In this document: positions 9,041 to 17,314 of the stretch, one piece after another
Layout: the number at the start of each line of letters is the position of its first letter
Position numbering within the stretch: the stretch's first letter is position 1
Assembly (NCBI GenBank): GCA_028532765.1
Contig: JAQQAR010000019.1
Location: 1 to 32,127, forward strand
Direction: 5' to 3'
DNA length: 32,127 bases
DNA from: Sphaerochaetaceae bacterium
GTDB taxonomy: Bacteria; Spirochaetota; Spirochaetia; Sphaerochaetales; Sphaerochaetaceae
Notes under the pieces: model-generated
Databases searched by the model: none
Told to the model about the DNA's origin: nothing
The model's input: only the letters and a program-made list of their open reading frames with translations
Position numbers and translations under genes: made by a program

Positions 9041-9055
9041 CAAGTATGGTAGAGT
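9041..9055 (+). promoter_or_regulatory. Possible extended -10 promoter for the small membrane protein-polA run
   Basis: TGG-TAGAGT (9047-9055) resembles an extended -10 element and sits between the terminator and the ATG at 9074. A similar TGG-TACACT lies ahead of the MFS gene at 15941. No good -35 is visible, so this rests mainly on position after a strong terminator. Confidence 0.35.
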
Positions 9056-9073
9056 AGTCAGAGGAGAATCACC

Positions 9074-9403
9074 ATGGCAAGAAGAGGGTTTTTTCACGCA
9101 TTTCTGTCAGCTGTAATTGCTGCAATATTGAGCTTTTTTGTGATGTATTTCTTTATTCCCAGCATGGGAATGCAGTTTCTTGGTGTCAGCTTTGCCCTTC
9201 GTGAAGGATCGGTCAATGCCCAGGTGCTGGATGTAATCAGCGAACAGGCACAAGGCAACCCAGATTTCTCGAGGGATTCGTTTGCACGATTGCAGGAACT
9301 CCTTTCCAGCCCTGAGGTCCGAGAGCAACTGAAGGATGCTGCAAAGGATGGACAACAAGCCCTTGAATCTGCAGTGAAACAAGTAACGGAACGTGCCCAA
9401 TGA
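9074..9403 (+). CDS. Small single-pass membrane protein of unknown function
   Basis: This 109-residue protein starts at ATG 9074 behind GAGGAG (9061-9066). One hydrophobic helix lies at about residues 6-28, preceded by RR, so the short N-terminus probably stays in the cytoplasm. The rest is polar and largely helical, rich in Gln, Glu and Ala, ending VKQVTERAQ. No signal cleavage motif, enzyme motif or named domain is recognised. Its stop overlaps the next ATG (ATGA at 9400-9403), implying translational coupling to the metallohydrolase and then polA. That linkage is the only functional hint. The ribosome site and coupling make it a credible gene. Confidence 0.7.
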   Translation: MARRGFFHAFLSAVIAAILSFFVMYFFIPSMGMQFLGVSFALREGSVNAQVLDVISEQAQGNPDFSRDSFARLQELLSSPEVREQLKDAAKDGQQALESAVKQVTERAQ

Positions 9404-10182
9404 TTCCATTTGAAGTAATCTTTCTCGGCACAGGAACAAGCCATGGTGTTCCTGTTATTGGTTGTAAATGCCCTGTCTGTACTTCCAGCGACCCTCGGGA
9501 TAAACGTTTTCGCTCCAGTATCCTCATCAGGAGTGGGGATCACTCCCTCTTGGTGGATACCACCCCGGAGTTCCGCTTGCAAGCGCTCAGAGCGGATATT
9601 TCTCATCTTGATGCAGTGCTGTATACCCATGACCATGCAGATCATTTTAATGGAATTGATGACCTGAGGGTCTTCTGTAAGGATCAAGTGTTGCCTGTAT
9701 ACTGTCAGGATGCAGTAAAGCATGCAATAACTGATCGCTTTCCCTATGTGCTTACCGGGAGTACAATCGCAGGTGGGGTGCCTCATCTCCAGCTCAATAC
9801 CATGAAGGCATATGAAGCGATTGAGATTGGACCCTTCACGGTGATACCCATTCCCATTCTGCACGGCAAACGGGAGATTTTTGCATTCAGGATTGGAGAC
9901 TTTGCCTATGCAACCGACTGTAGTGAAGTACCGCCTGAGAGTCTTCCCTACTTTAAAGGACTCGATACCCTTGTTGTGGGTGCCTTGCGATATTGGCCGC
10001 ATCCAACTCACTACAGTGTATTCGAGGCAAAGGCTTTTGTAGAATTTGTTGGCGCGAAGCGTGCCTATTTCACCCATCTCAGCCATAATGTGAGCCACCA
10101 AAAGCTGGAAGATGAACTCCCATCTCATATCCATGTGGCTTATGATACGCTCTCGTTAACCATAGGGGGATACCATGGATGA
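9400..10182 (+). CDS. MBL-fold metallohydrolase, PhnP-like phosphodiesterase family
   Basis: This 260-residue metallo-beta-lactamase-fold hydrolase has the metal-binding signature THDHADH (His77, His79, Asp81, His82) and an N-terminal strand/loop LGTGTSHGVPVIGC. Cys22, Cys24 and Cys27 resemble the extra structural zinc site of PhnP and related cyclic phosphodiesterases, as does HFNGIDDLR. A late THLSHN supplies a further metal-ligand histidine. Known relatives cleave cyclic phosphodiesters, but no phn genes lie nearby, so the substrate is uncertain. It begins in an ATGA overlap with the small membrane protein and ends overlapping the polA ATG by 8 bases. Confidence 0.85.
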   Translation: MIPFEVIFLGTGTSHGVPVIGCKCPVCTSSDPRDKRFRSSILIRSGDHSLLVDTTPEFRLQALRADISHLDAVLYTHDHADHFNGIDDLRVFCKDQVLPVYCQDAVKHAITDRFPYVLTGSTIAGGVPHLQLNTMKAYEAIEIGPFTVIPIPILHGKREIFAFRIGDFAYATDCSEVPPESLPYFKGLDTLVVGALRYWPHPTHYSVFEAKAFVEFVGAKRAYFTHLSHNVSHQKLEDELPSHIHVAYDTLSLTIGGYHG

Positions 10183-13015
10183 ACTGTTTTCCAGTCAGGA
10201 TTTTGATCAAGAGAAGTTGCAAAAGGAGGCAAAGGATAGGCCCCTTTCCGTACCACCTAAGCAAGAAGAAAAAAAGAGGGAGTCGACAACACTCAGCGAT
10301 CGAAAGAAATTGTATATTATTGATGGCTATGGCCTGATCTACCGCTCCTACTACGGGTTTTTCAGAAATCCAATGCAGGATACCCAGGGCAACAACATAT
10401 CTGCAGTATATGGATTCTTTTCCACGGTCTTGAAGTTGATACGTGAATACTCACCAGACTATCTGGTAGTTGCGATGGACGGCAAGGAGAAGACGTTTCG
10501 CCATATAATGTATGAACCCTATAAAGCAACCAGGGATGCCGCACCAGAGGACCTCCATACTCAGGTCCCCATTATCAACAACATCCTTAAGGCCTTGAAG
10601 ATTCCATCCATCACAATGGAGGGGTATGAGGCCGATGACATTATCGCCACCTTGAGCGAGGAGGCGACCCGACATGGAATTGACACTATCATGTTTACCG
10701 GCGACAAGGACTTGCTCCAATTGGTGGATGAACACACCTTTGCCTTGAGACCAGCAAAGAAGAATGAAAAATTCTATCAATTGATGGGAGACAATGAAGT
10801 AGAGGCGATGCTTGGGATAAAACCCTCCCAGATAGTCGATTACCTCTCCCTGTTGGGGGACTCTTCGGATAATATCCCAGGGGTAAAGGGAATCGGGGAG
10901 AAAGGGGCTGCAAAGCTCTTGCAGCAATTTGGTACCCTTGACGGCATCTATGAACATATTAAGTTGGTTGCTCCCGGCTTACAGAAGAAGTTGTTGGAAG
11001 GAAAGGAGAACGCGCATCTAAGCAAGAGTCTGGTCGTTCTCAGGCGTGACTTATTCAATGTCGAAACCTTCGATACTGATCAGTACTTGGTCAAGGATGT
11101 AGACTATGAGGCAGCCATTCCCCTGTTCCAGGAGATTGGGATGCGGACCATACTCAAGGAACTTGGACGGGCCTCGGGAGGGGATGCCTCCTCGTTTCTT
11201 CCTGAAAAACCTGTGAAGAAAGCCTCCAAGAACGGTTCTTATGAGGCCGTGACAACTGTAAAAGCACTTGCTGAGTTGCTTGCATCATATGAGAAGGCAG
11301 GTAAACCAGTAGCATTCGATCTTGAGACAACCAGCATTGATGAGATGGTTGCAGATGTTATTGGTTTTTCATTCACCAATGAGGCAGAGAAAGCCTACTA
11401 TGTTCCCTTGGTGCATGAGGGAAAGGAACTCCTGCCAGTCGATGAGGTGCGTGACTTACTTGCCGACTATCTCGGGAGTGGGAAACTCTCGCTTATCGGG
11501 CAGAATTTCAAGTACGACTACAAAGTATTGGTGCGTTGGGGAGTGGTTCCCAAACGTGTTGTCTTCGATACCATGGTTGCAGCATGGTTGTTGGATAGTA
11601 CCTCGGTATTCAATATGGACTATCTTGCAGAGAAGTACCTGGAACATAAGACGGTCCGCTACAGCGATATTGTACCAAAAGGAAAATTACTGAGTGATAT
11701 CCCCTTGGACCAGGTGGTGTTCTATGGTGCAGAGGATGCTGATGTGACCTTCCGCCTCTATGAGGTATTCCTGGAACTACTCAAGGCAAGAGGCTTGCTT
11801 GATTTGCTCAATGACATTGAAATGCCCTTGCTCCTGATCATTGCAAACATGGAGCTTGCGGGTATTTACTTGGAGAGAAGTCGAATAGAGCCTCTCTCCG
11901 AGGAGTTTGAGAAGCGCATTGATGTCATCAAGGAGGAGATATTCTCCATCTGTGGGCATAGCTTCAATCTGAACTCCCCACAGCAATTGCAGGAAGTGCT
12001 TTTTGTAGAGCGTGAGATTCCTACCGGTGCCAAGACCCGCTCAGGATTTTCCACTGCAACTGAAGTACTGGAGCCTTTGCAGGAGACCTACCGCGAAGTT
12101 GCCTTGATCTTGCAATACCGGATGCTCAATAAGCTCAAGAGTACCTATATCGACAAGCTTCCCCTTCAGATCAATGCTGAAACCGGTAGGATTCACCCTT
12201 CATTCAGCCAGACAGGGACTGAAACAGGAAGACTCTCATGCAAAGACCCCAATCTACAGAATATTCCTGTGAGGACCGAAGAGGGGAGAAGAATCCGTTC
12301 TGCGTTCATTCCAAAGAAAGGGTATCGATTCCTCTCGGCTGACTACTCACAGATTGAGCTTGTGGTATTGGCACATATGGCGGATGACCCGGGACTCAAG
12401 AGAGCCTTTGAAGAGGGTGTGGACGTGCATCGTTCTACCGCGAGCTTGATCTTCGATGTTCCACTCGATGAGGTCTCTTCCGATCAACGCCGTATTGCCA
12501 AGACGATCAACTTCGGTGTCATGTATGGTATGGGAACCCATAGCCTGGCGAAGGACCTTAAGATATCACACAGCGAAGCAAAGCAGTTCATCGATCAATA
12601 TTTCCAACGTTATAGTGGGGTCCAGTCCTTTGTTGAGACTACAAGGAGCCGTGCAGAGAAGGATGGCTACGTAACCACCTTACTTGGTCATGTGAGAACC
12701 ATCACCGAGATCAATAGCAGAAGTGCCGTCGAGCGTGCGAAAGCGCAGCGCATCGCGGTAAATACTGTTATCCAGGGGACAGCGGCCGATATCATGAAGC
12801 TTGCAATGCTCCGTGTGTCTGCCTCCATCAAGGAAAAAGGACTCAAGGCCACCTTGTTGCTGCAGATTCATGATGAACTGGTATTTGAAGTACCTGAAGA
12901 TGAGGTGGAAGAGACAAAACACGTAGTACGGGAGGCTCTGGAAGGAGCTGCCAAGCTCAGTATCCCGCTCAAGACCAGCATTGAGGTTGGGGACAACTGG
13001 GGAGATATACACTGA
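10175..13015 (+). CDS. polA: DNA polymerase I with N-terminal extension
   Basis: This 946-residue protein has all three DNA polymerase I domains. The 5' nuclease begins at about residue 45 (YIIDGYGLIYRSYY, Asp50). The 3'-5' proofreading domain keeps its acidic pair (FDLETT, Asp382/Glu384), NFKYD and GAEDAD. The polymerase domain has motif A (DYSQIEL, Asp723), motif B (RRIAKTINFGVMYG) and motif C (QIHDELVFE, Asp900/Glu901). About 41 charged residues precede the usual start. I keep ATG 10175 because AGGGGGA precedes it by five bases, it overlaps the upstream stop, and no start codon with a ribosome site occurs nearer the nuclease domain. It acts in Okazaki fragment processing and repair. Confidence 0.97.
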   Translation: MDELFSSQDFDQEKLQKEAKDRPLSVPPKQEEKKRESTTLSDRKKLYIIDGYGLIYRSYYGFFRNPMQDTQGNNISAVYGFFSTVLKLIREYSPDYLVVAMDGKEKTFRHIMYEPYKATRDAAPEDLHTQVPIINNILKALKIPSITMEGYEADDIIATLSEEATRHGIDTIMFTGDKDLLQLVDEHTFALRPAKKNEKFYQLMGDNEVEAMLGIKPSQIVDYLSLLGDSSDNIPGVKGIGEKGAAKLLQQFGTLDGIYEHIKLVAPGLQKKLLEGKENAHLSKSLVVLRRDLFNVETFDTDQYLVKDVDYEAAIPLFQEIGMRTILKELGRASGGDASSFLPEKPVKKASKNGSYEAVTTVKALAELLASYEKAGKPVAFDLETTSIDEMVADVIGFSFTNEAEKAYYVPLVHEGKELLPVDEVRDLLADYLGSGKLSLIGQNFKYDYKVLVRWGVVPKRVVFDTMVAAWLLDSTSVFNMDYLAEKYLEHKTVRYSDIVPKGKLLSDIPLDQVVFYGAEDADVTFRLYEVFLELLKARGLLDLLNDIEMPLLLIIANMELAGIYLERSRIEPLSEEFEKRIDVIKEEIFSICGHSFNLNSPQQLQEVLFVEREIPTGAKTRSGFSTATEVLEPLQETYREVALILQYRMLNKLKSTYIDKLPLQINAETGRIHPSFSQTGTETGRLSCKDPNLQNIPVRTEEGRRIRSAFIPKKGYRFLSADYSQIELVVLAHMADDPGLKRAFEEGVDVHRSTASLIFDVPLDEVSSDQRRIAKTINFGVMYGMGTHSLAKDLKISHSEAKQFIDQYFQRYSGVQSFVETTRSRAEKDGYVTTLLGHVRTITEINSRSAVERAKAQRIAVNTVIQGTAADIMKLAMLRVSASIKEKGLKATLLLQIHDELVFEVPEDEVEETKHVVREALEGAAKLSIPLKTSIEVGDNWGDIH

Positions 13016-13623
13016 TGATGGTTATCGGGTTGACCGGTAGGGCATGTGCCGGCAAGGATCAGTATGCTGAGGTGTTTGCTTCTTTTGGATGCGATGTAGT
13101 CGACGTGGATTCCCTGGGTCATGATGCACTTGAAGAGAGCAAGGATGAACTCAGGCAGGTCTTCGGAAAAACAATCGTGATCGACGGGAAGGTCGACAGG
13201 AAAGCCCTCGGGTCAATAGTGTTCAGCAATCCACAAAAGCTGAGGGAGCTCGAGTCGATAACCCATCCAAAGATGGTTGAAACGTGTAAACGTCTAATCA
13301 GGGAGGCAAGAGAGGAGCAAAAGCCAGCACTTATTCTCAATGCTGCGCTCCTTAAGCGAATGGGCTTGGAGTCTCTCTGTGACCATATATTGTTTATCAA
13401 GGCACCGTTGCTGTTACGGTTTTTTCGATGTAGAGGGAGAGAAGGGCTATCCTTCAAACGATTTCTTGAACGAGAGAGAGCACAGTTGGATATTGTTCCA
13501 GAGACCGATGTGCAAGGCTTGGATGTGGTGGTATTGGGTAATCACCGCTCAAAGACGGTAATTCATCGACAAGTCATAACCTATTGTGATACCATAGGAT
13601 TACGAATTTCATCCCAGCGATGA
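13015..13623 (+). CDS. coaE: Dephospho-CoA kinase, variant P-loop
   Basis: This 202-residue kinase phosphorylates dephospho-CoA, the last step of coenzyme A synthesis. The N-terminus reads VIGLTGRACAGKDQ. It is a P-loop, but the usual Ser/Thr after the Lys is Asp and the glycine-rich part is altered from the common GGIGSGKS/T. VDVDSLGHDAL and SITHPKM match conserved CoaE segments. The ATG shares one base with the polA TGA (TGATG); a second ATG three bases on is equally possible. Co-transcription with polA is likely, and the polA-coaE order is common in bacteria. The unusual P-loop may be a lineage feature; nothing suggests a broken gene. Confidence 0.88.
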   Translation: MMVIGLTGRACAGKDQYAEVFASFGCDVVDVDSLGHDALEESKDELRQVFGKTIVIDGKVDRKALGSIVFSNPQKLRELESITHPKMVETCKRLIREAREEQKPALILNAALLKRMGLESLCDHILFIKAPLLLRFFRCRGREGLSFKRFLERERAQLDIVPETDVQGLDVVVLGNHRSKTVIHRQVITYCDTIGLRISSQR

Positions 13624-13648
13624 AATCTTTTCCATACGAGGGTTCGAA

Positions 13649-14809
13649 ATGAAAAAATCTGTCCTGATCAATTTGCTGGTCATTACCATTGTTGTTACTA
13701 CATTCGTATTTGTCGGAATGTGGTATCTTCGCCCAGGCGTGCCCAATGAAATTCTCCAGCAAGCAAAAGATAGGCAGTTGCAACCCTTGATGGAGGTAAC
13801 TCCCCCGGTTAGAAAACCCACAGTCGAGGAAGTCTCAGAGGCTGAGACCTTGGCAAGGGAGCTGTTGCCCCGGCTGCAAGAGCAACTTGAGCCGGTATTG
13901 AAAGACTCCATCGCTGCACAAATCCTGGAAGACGAAACACTTCTTAGTTCCCTCGCAGGGCGATTGGAGGAGATGGTACTTCCGTCCCTCAGTGAGAAAC
14001 TTGGGGCTGATCAAGAAGCCTATCAGGGAGTACTTCAGAGTGAGCTTGAAGCGTATGTTGAAAAGAATTTGGCAGAGCTGAGAGCACAAGCGGTTGATCT
14101 GCAGACAACCATCGAGGGAAGTGTCGCCATGCAGTTGGAGATGATGAGAGAGGAGTTGACCAAGGAAGTGGATGAGTATGTCCCTCAGTTGGTTGACCGT
14201 ATGATTCCCCAGGTTGTCGCACAAATTGTCAGCCAGCTCGAGGCAAACAAGGAGACCTATATAGCGGAATTGCAGGCTTCTCTACCCAGCCCTGGTCTGA
14301 GTGAGGAGGAGGCTGTTGCACTCTATGACAGGTATCGTAGTGACATGGTCATGGATTTGGCCCCAACGCTTCTTGATTCCATGGAAGAACCGGTGAGAAA
14401 GGCTGTGCAGGATTATCTGGTTGAAATGAAATTCATCCCACCTGTGCCCAAGATTCCCACTCCAAAAATTTCAATCCAGGTGGATGAACCAGTAGTGGCC
14501 GAAGAAGCTGCTGTGGTTGTAGAAACAGAAGTGGTTGAAGAAAGAGCCCCAGCAATAGAGCCTGAAGTGGCCGAAAAAGCTGCTCCAGTAGCAGAGCCTG
14601 CAGCAGTGGAGGTAATTGCACCGGTAACAGAACCTGAAGTGGTAGAACCAGCTACTCCTCTAAAAAAGGGAGAAGAACCCATTCTTGTTCCTACCTTCGA
14701 AGAGAAGGAAGAGGTGGTATTCATGGAACCTGAGGTCTATGAATCACAGCGTCAGGATATCCGCAAAAAAGCTATTCAAGATGTGCTTGACCGAATAGCT
14801 CCTCTCTGA
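13649..14809 (+). CDS. Membrane-anchored helical protein with Pro/Glu/Val/Ala repeat tail
   Basis: I do not recognise this 386-residue protein. An N-terminal helix (about 6-28) follows KK and would anchor it in the inner membrane with most of the chain outside the cytoplasm. Residues about 55-275 are charged and predicted helical, rich in Glu, Leu and Gln. Residues 300-335 contain three 12-residue repeats of the pattern AP-x2-EPEV-x-E-x2, a likely flexible spacer. The last 20 residues form an amphipathic helix. The start is ATG 13649 behind GAGG, 25 bases after coaE. The 3' end overlaps convergent kamA by 38 bases. An envelope-spanning or scaffold role is a guess from architecture. Confidence 0.75.
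   Translation: MKKSVLINLLVITIVVTTFVFVGMWYLRPGVPNEILQQAKDRQLQPLMEVTPPVRKPTVEEVSEAETLARELLPRLQEQLEPVLKDSIAAQILEDETLLSSLAGRLEEMVLPSLSEKLGADQEAYQGVLQSELEAYVEKNLAELRAQAVDLQTTIEGSVAMQLEMMREELTKEVDEYVPQLVDRMIPQVVAQIVSQLEANKETYIAELQASLPSPGLSEEEAVALYDRYRSDMVMDLAPTLLDSMEEPVRKAVQDYLVEMKFIPPVPKIPTPKISIQVDEPVVAEEAAVVVETEVVEERAPAIEPEVAEKAAPVAEPAAVEVIAPVTEPEVVEPATPLKKGEEPILVPTFEEKEEVVFMEPEVYESQRQDIRKKAIQDVLDRIAPL
14546..14653 (+). repeat. Three in-frame 36-bp repeats encoding a Pro/Glu/Val/Ala spacer
   Basis: Three consecutive 36-bp units (14546-14581, 14582-14617, 14618-14653) encode APAIEPEVAEKA, APVAEPAAVEVI and APVTEPEVVEPA. They keep protein periodicity despite DNA divergence, suggesting selection on a low-complexity spacer. 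Confidence 0.75.
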
Positions 14810-15911
14810 TTGGATCAGGGTAGGTCCTGATTACTCCCTCTGCATTTCTGAACATCCATTCACCTTGTTCGTTTTTCCCAAGTAAATAACTTCTCCCCAA
14901 TGGAACCTTCCCACCACCTTCGGGAAGGTCTATTGCATATACCGGCATGGCAAGGCCGGAGAGACGCTGTCTCAGTTGCTCTTCCAGGTGAAGCCCTTTC
15001 TCGATGGGGACACGAAAGTGAGCGGTTCCTTCCACGAGATCTCCCTGGAAGAGGTAATAGGGTTTGATCCTGTTTGAAACCAAGCGATCGCAAAGCTCAA
15101 CAAGCACCTCTACATCATCGTTTACCCCTTGCAGCAATACTGTCTGATTCATTGCAGGGATACCCGCATCAACAAAGCGGTCTATCGCTTCAATTGCCTG
15201 GGGGGTAAGTTCCCTCGGATGATTGAACTGACACATGAGGTAGAACGGGGCACTCCGGAACTGCTTCAGCATGGCGATCAGGGAGTCTGTGATCCTTGCA
15301 GGATAGGAGGCTGGCATCCTCGTACAGAGTCGGATTACAAGGTCGGGGCGCTTGCCTCTGAACGCTTCTATCATGGACTGTAAACGGGAATCAGAGAGGG
15401 TAAGCACATCACCACCGGTAAAGAGTATCTCTGTCACTTCCTGGTGATTTGCCACATAGGTTGCTGCCTCAATAATCTGGGTTTCACTTGCAGGACCCTG
15501 GAAAGTCCCCGTGAAACGGCGACGGAAACAGTGCCTGCAATACAGAGGACAGATATCAGTGGTCAGGAAGGCGACCCTGCTCTTATACCGGTGAATGAGT
15601 CGGTCTTGCACGCTGTACCTGACTTCTTCCAAAGGGTCTGTACTCCCCTTGGGTTCGGAAATCTGTTCCTCCCTTGTGGGAACTACCTGGCGCCTGAGTG
15701 GATCATCTGGATCTTCTGGGTTGATCAGGGAGAGAAAGTAGGTAGGTATCTTCATAGGGAGAGAAGAGCTCATGTGTTCATCAAAGGCGATCTCTTCCTC
15801 AGTGAGGGAGAGATACTGTTCCAGAGCTTCTTTTGTAGTGACTACTGCCATATCATCGGGAGTTTGCATGAGGATGGTGTACCGTAAACGAGTGATTTCG
15901 TCCAGAGCCAA
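14772..15911 (-). CDS. kamA: Lysine 2,3-aminomutase family radical SAM enzyme
   Basis: This 379-residue radical SAM/PLP enzyme should interconvert alpha- and beta-lysine. The cluster cysteines are C121-x3-C125-x2-C128 (ICPLYCRHCFRRRF). The PLP lysine is Lys335 in IDLPEGGGKVPLG. The aspartates of GDLVEGTAHFR and IDLPEGGGK match positions that bind the substrate side-chain amine in clostridial KamA. The start is probably TTG at 15911, ten bases from GGGAGG (15922-15927); ATG 15869 is an alternative, and an in-frame ATG at 15995 would run into the divergent MFS gene. It may make beta-lysine as a solute or for EF-P modification (epmA and efp are at the other end of the window). KamA versus EpmB is not settled. 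Confidence 0.88.
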   Translation of the reverse strand: MALDEITRLRYTILMQTPDDMAVVTTKEALEQYLSLTEEEIAFDEHMSSSLPMKIPTYFLSLINPEDPDDPLRRQVVPTREEQISEPKGSTDPLEEVRYSVQDRLIHRYKSRVAFLTTDICPLYCRHCFRRRFTGTFQGPASETQIIEAATYVANHQEVTEILFTGGDVLTLSDSRLQSMIEAFRGKRPDLVIRLCTRMPASYPARITDSLIAMLKQFRSAPFYLMCQFNHPRELTPQAIEAIDRFVDAGIPAMNQTVLLQGVNDDVEVLVELCDRLVSNRIKPYYLFQGDLVEGTAHFRVPIEKGLHLEEQLRQRLSGLAMPVYAIDLPEGGGKVPLGRSYLLGKNEQGEWMFRNAEGVIRTYPDPIREELFGQAHLE

Positions 15912-15940
15912 GGAAAGCCTACCTCCCTTTTGGAAATGTA

Positions 15941-15949
15941 TGGTACACT
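15941..15949 (+). promoter_or_regulatory. Possible extended -10 element for the MFS gene
   Basis: TGG-TACACT lies 34 bases before the MFS ATG within the 71-bp divergent gap with kamA. Its form matches the TGG-TAGAGT at 9047-9055. No good -35 is visible. Confidence 0.3.
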
Positions 15950-15982
15950 TATTGCAATCGGAGCGTAACAAGGAGTCTTTCG

Positions 15983-17314
15983 ATGGCCAAAACACAAAAA
16001 AAGGGGTTGAAGGGGTACTACACCACCACCTTTCTGATCGGTCTTGGATTTTTTACCATGGGACTGATGGACCCTCTCTATGATACGTATGTCCCTATCT
16101 TTCTTGCCCGTTTTGTTGAGTCCAAGGCCCTGATCGGGTCGATCATGACCTTCGATAATATTCTGGCCATATTCCTGATTCCTGTCTTCAGTGCCATCAG
16201 CGACAGGACCCATACAAGGATAGGACGAAGGATGCCGTTTATCGTCATCTGTCTCCCCGTTACAGCGGTTGCCTTTGGCTTGATACCCTTCTCAGCCTTG
16301 AACAGCCTTTGGCTGCTTATCCTGCTGGTGTTCATACTCAACCTGTTCAAACAGGCGGTTCGGGGACCTGTCGTTGCACTCATGCCCGATATGATACCCG
16401 GAAATCTTCGTAGCGAAGCCAACGGTGTAATCAATACCATGGGAGGTATTGCCACCATCGTAGGAACAGTCGGGCTTGCAAGGTTGATGGATATCCCGAT
16501 CAATCTTCCCGGTCGTGGACCCACCACCGAAATACTGGCGTTCCCCATCTCCTCTATTCTTGTAATCATCGCCGTACTGCTTCTCTTCTTCTTTGTAAAG
16601 GAGAGAAAGGCAACTGCGTCTGAGCAAAGCGAAAAAAAGGAACCAATCCTTCACTCCCTGAAGGTCATCTTCAAGGAGCAGGACAAGAGTGCTCTCTTTA
16701 TTTTGCTCTCATTACTGTTTTGGTTTATTGGGTACCAAGGGATCCTTCCCTTTGTTGGCTTGTACTCCAAGGATATCCTGAGAACCAGCAGTGGCACTGC
16801 AAGCCTGGCTGCCGGTATGGTGGGCATCGCATATGCTCTCTTCGCCATTCCTTCAGGAATTGTGGCACACCGGGTAGGAAGAAAGAAAACGATTCGTCTC
16901 TCCTTGGCAATTCTGGTTATCTTACTTGCAGGGGTCTTCCTGCATGATCCACTCACCAGTGGGATGAGTGATGCATTCCGTCAATACACGTTCTGGGCCC
17001 TGCTTTTCGGCTTTGGGATATTTTGGGTGTCGGTGGTTACCAACAGCTTCCCGATGCTCTGGCAGATGTCTACCTATCAGACGGTGGGTATTTATACAGG
17101 CCTATACTATTTCTTCAGCCAGCTCGCGTCCATTATCAGCCCTCCGATTACCGGAGCCTTTATCGACTTATTCGGATTCAGGGCGATATTCCTCTATGGT
17201 TCAGCTTCCATGCTGATTGCATTTTTCCTGATGGGCCATGTTAAGAGAGGGGAGCCCTCTGATGATGGAAAGAGTGAGGATTTAGAAACCGATGATGCCA
17301 AGGTGGGAGAATAG
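15983..17314 (+). CDS. MFS transporter, sugar/cation symporter-like
   Basis: This 443-residue inner-membrane protein has about twelve hydrophobic helices, typical of the major facilitator superfamily. A motif A-like loop, SDRTHTRIGRRMPF, follows the second helix and resembles that of SLC45/GPH-like sugar transporters; a second GIVAHRVGRKKT loop marks the second half. Between them is a cytoplasmic charged segment (KERKATASEQSEKK). The C-terminal tail is acidic. The substrate is not readable, though a sugar or glycoside is plausible. The start is ATG 15983 behind AAGGAG (7-base spacing). It is divergent from kamA and its last 33 bases overlap the convergent mntP gene. Confidence 0.85.
   Translation: MAKTQKKGLKGYYTTTFLIGLGFFTMGLMDPLYDTYVPIFLARFVESKALIGSIMTFDNILAIFLIPVFSAISDRTHTRIGRRMPFIVICLPVTAVAFGLIPFSALNSLWLLILLVFILNLFKQAVRGPVVALMPDMIPGNLRSEANGVINTMGGIATIVGTVGLARLMDIPINLPGRGPTTEILAFPISSILVIIAVLLLFFFVKERKATASEQSEKKEPILHSLKVIFKEQDKSALFILLSLLFWFIGYQGILPFVGLYSKDILRTSSGTASLAAGMVGIAYALFAIPSGIVAHRVGRKKTIRLSLAILVILLAGVFLHDPLTSGMSDAFRQYTFWALLFGFGIFWVSVVTNSFPMLWQMSTYQTVGIYTGLYYFFSQLASIISPPITGAFIDLFGFRAIFLYGSASMLIAFFLMGHVKRGEPSDDGKSEDLETDDAKVGE

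Noticed and set aside
9094-10134. 346-codon open frame antisense to the metallohydrolase gene
   Set aside because: It lacks family features and mirrors a well-supported gene; it is a shadow of codon bias.
14814-14831. ATCAGG-N6-CCTGAT hairpin as a terminator of the 386-residue gene
   Set aside because: The stem is short, no T-run follows, and it lies within kamA coding sequence.
15912-15995. ATG at 15995 as the kamA start
   Set aside because: It would overlap the divergent MFS gene and include the ribosome site that serves the TTG at 15911.
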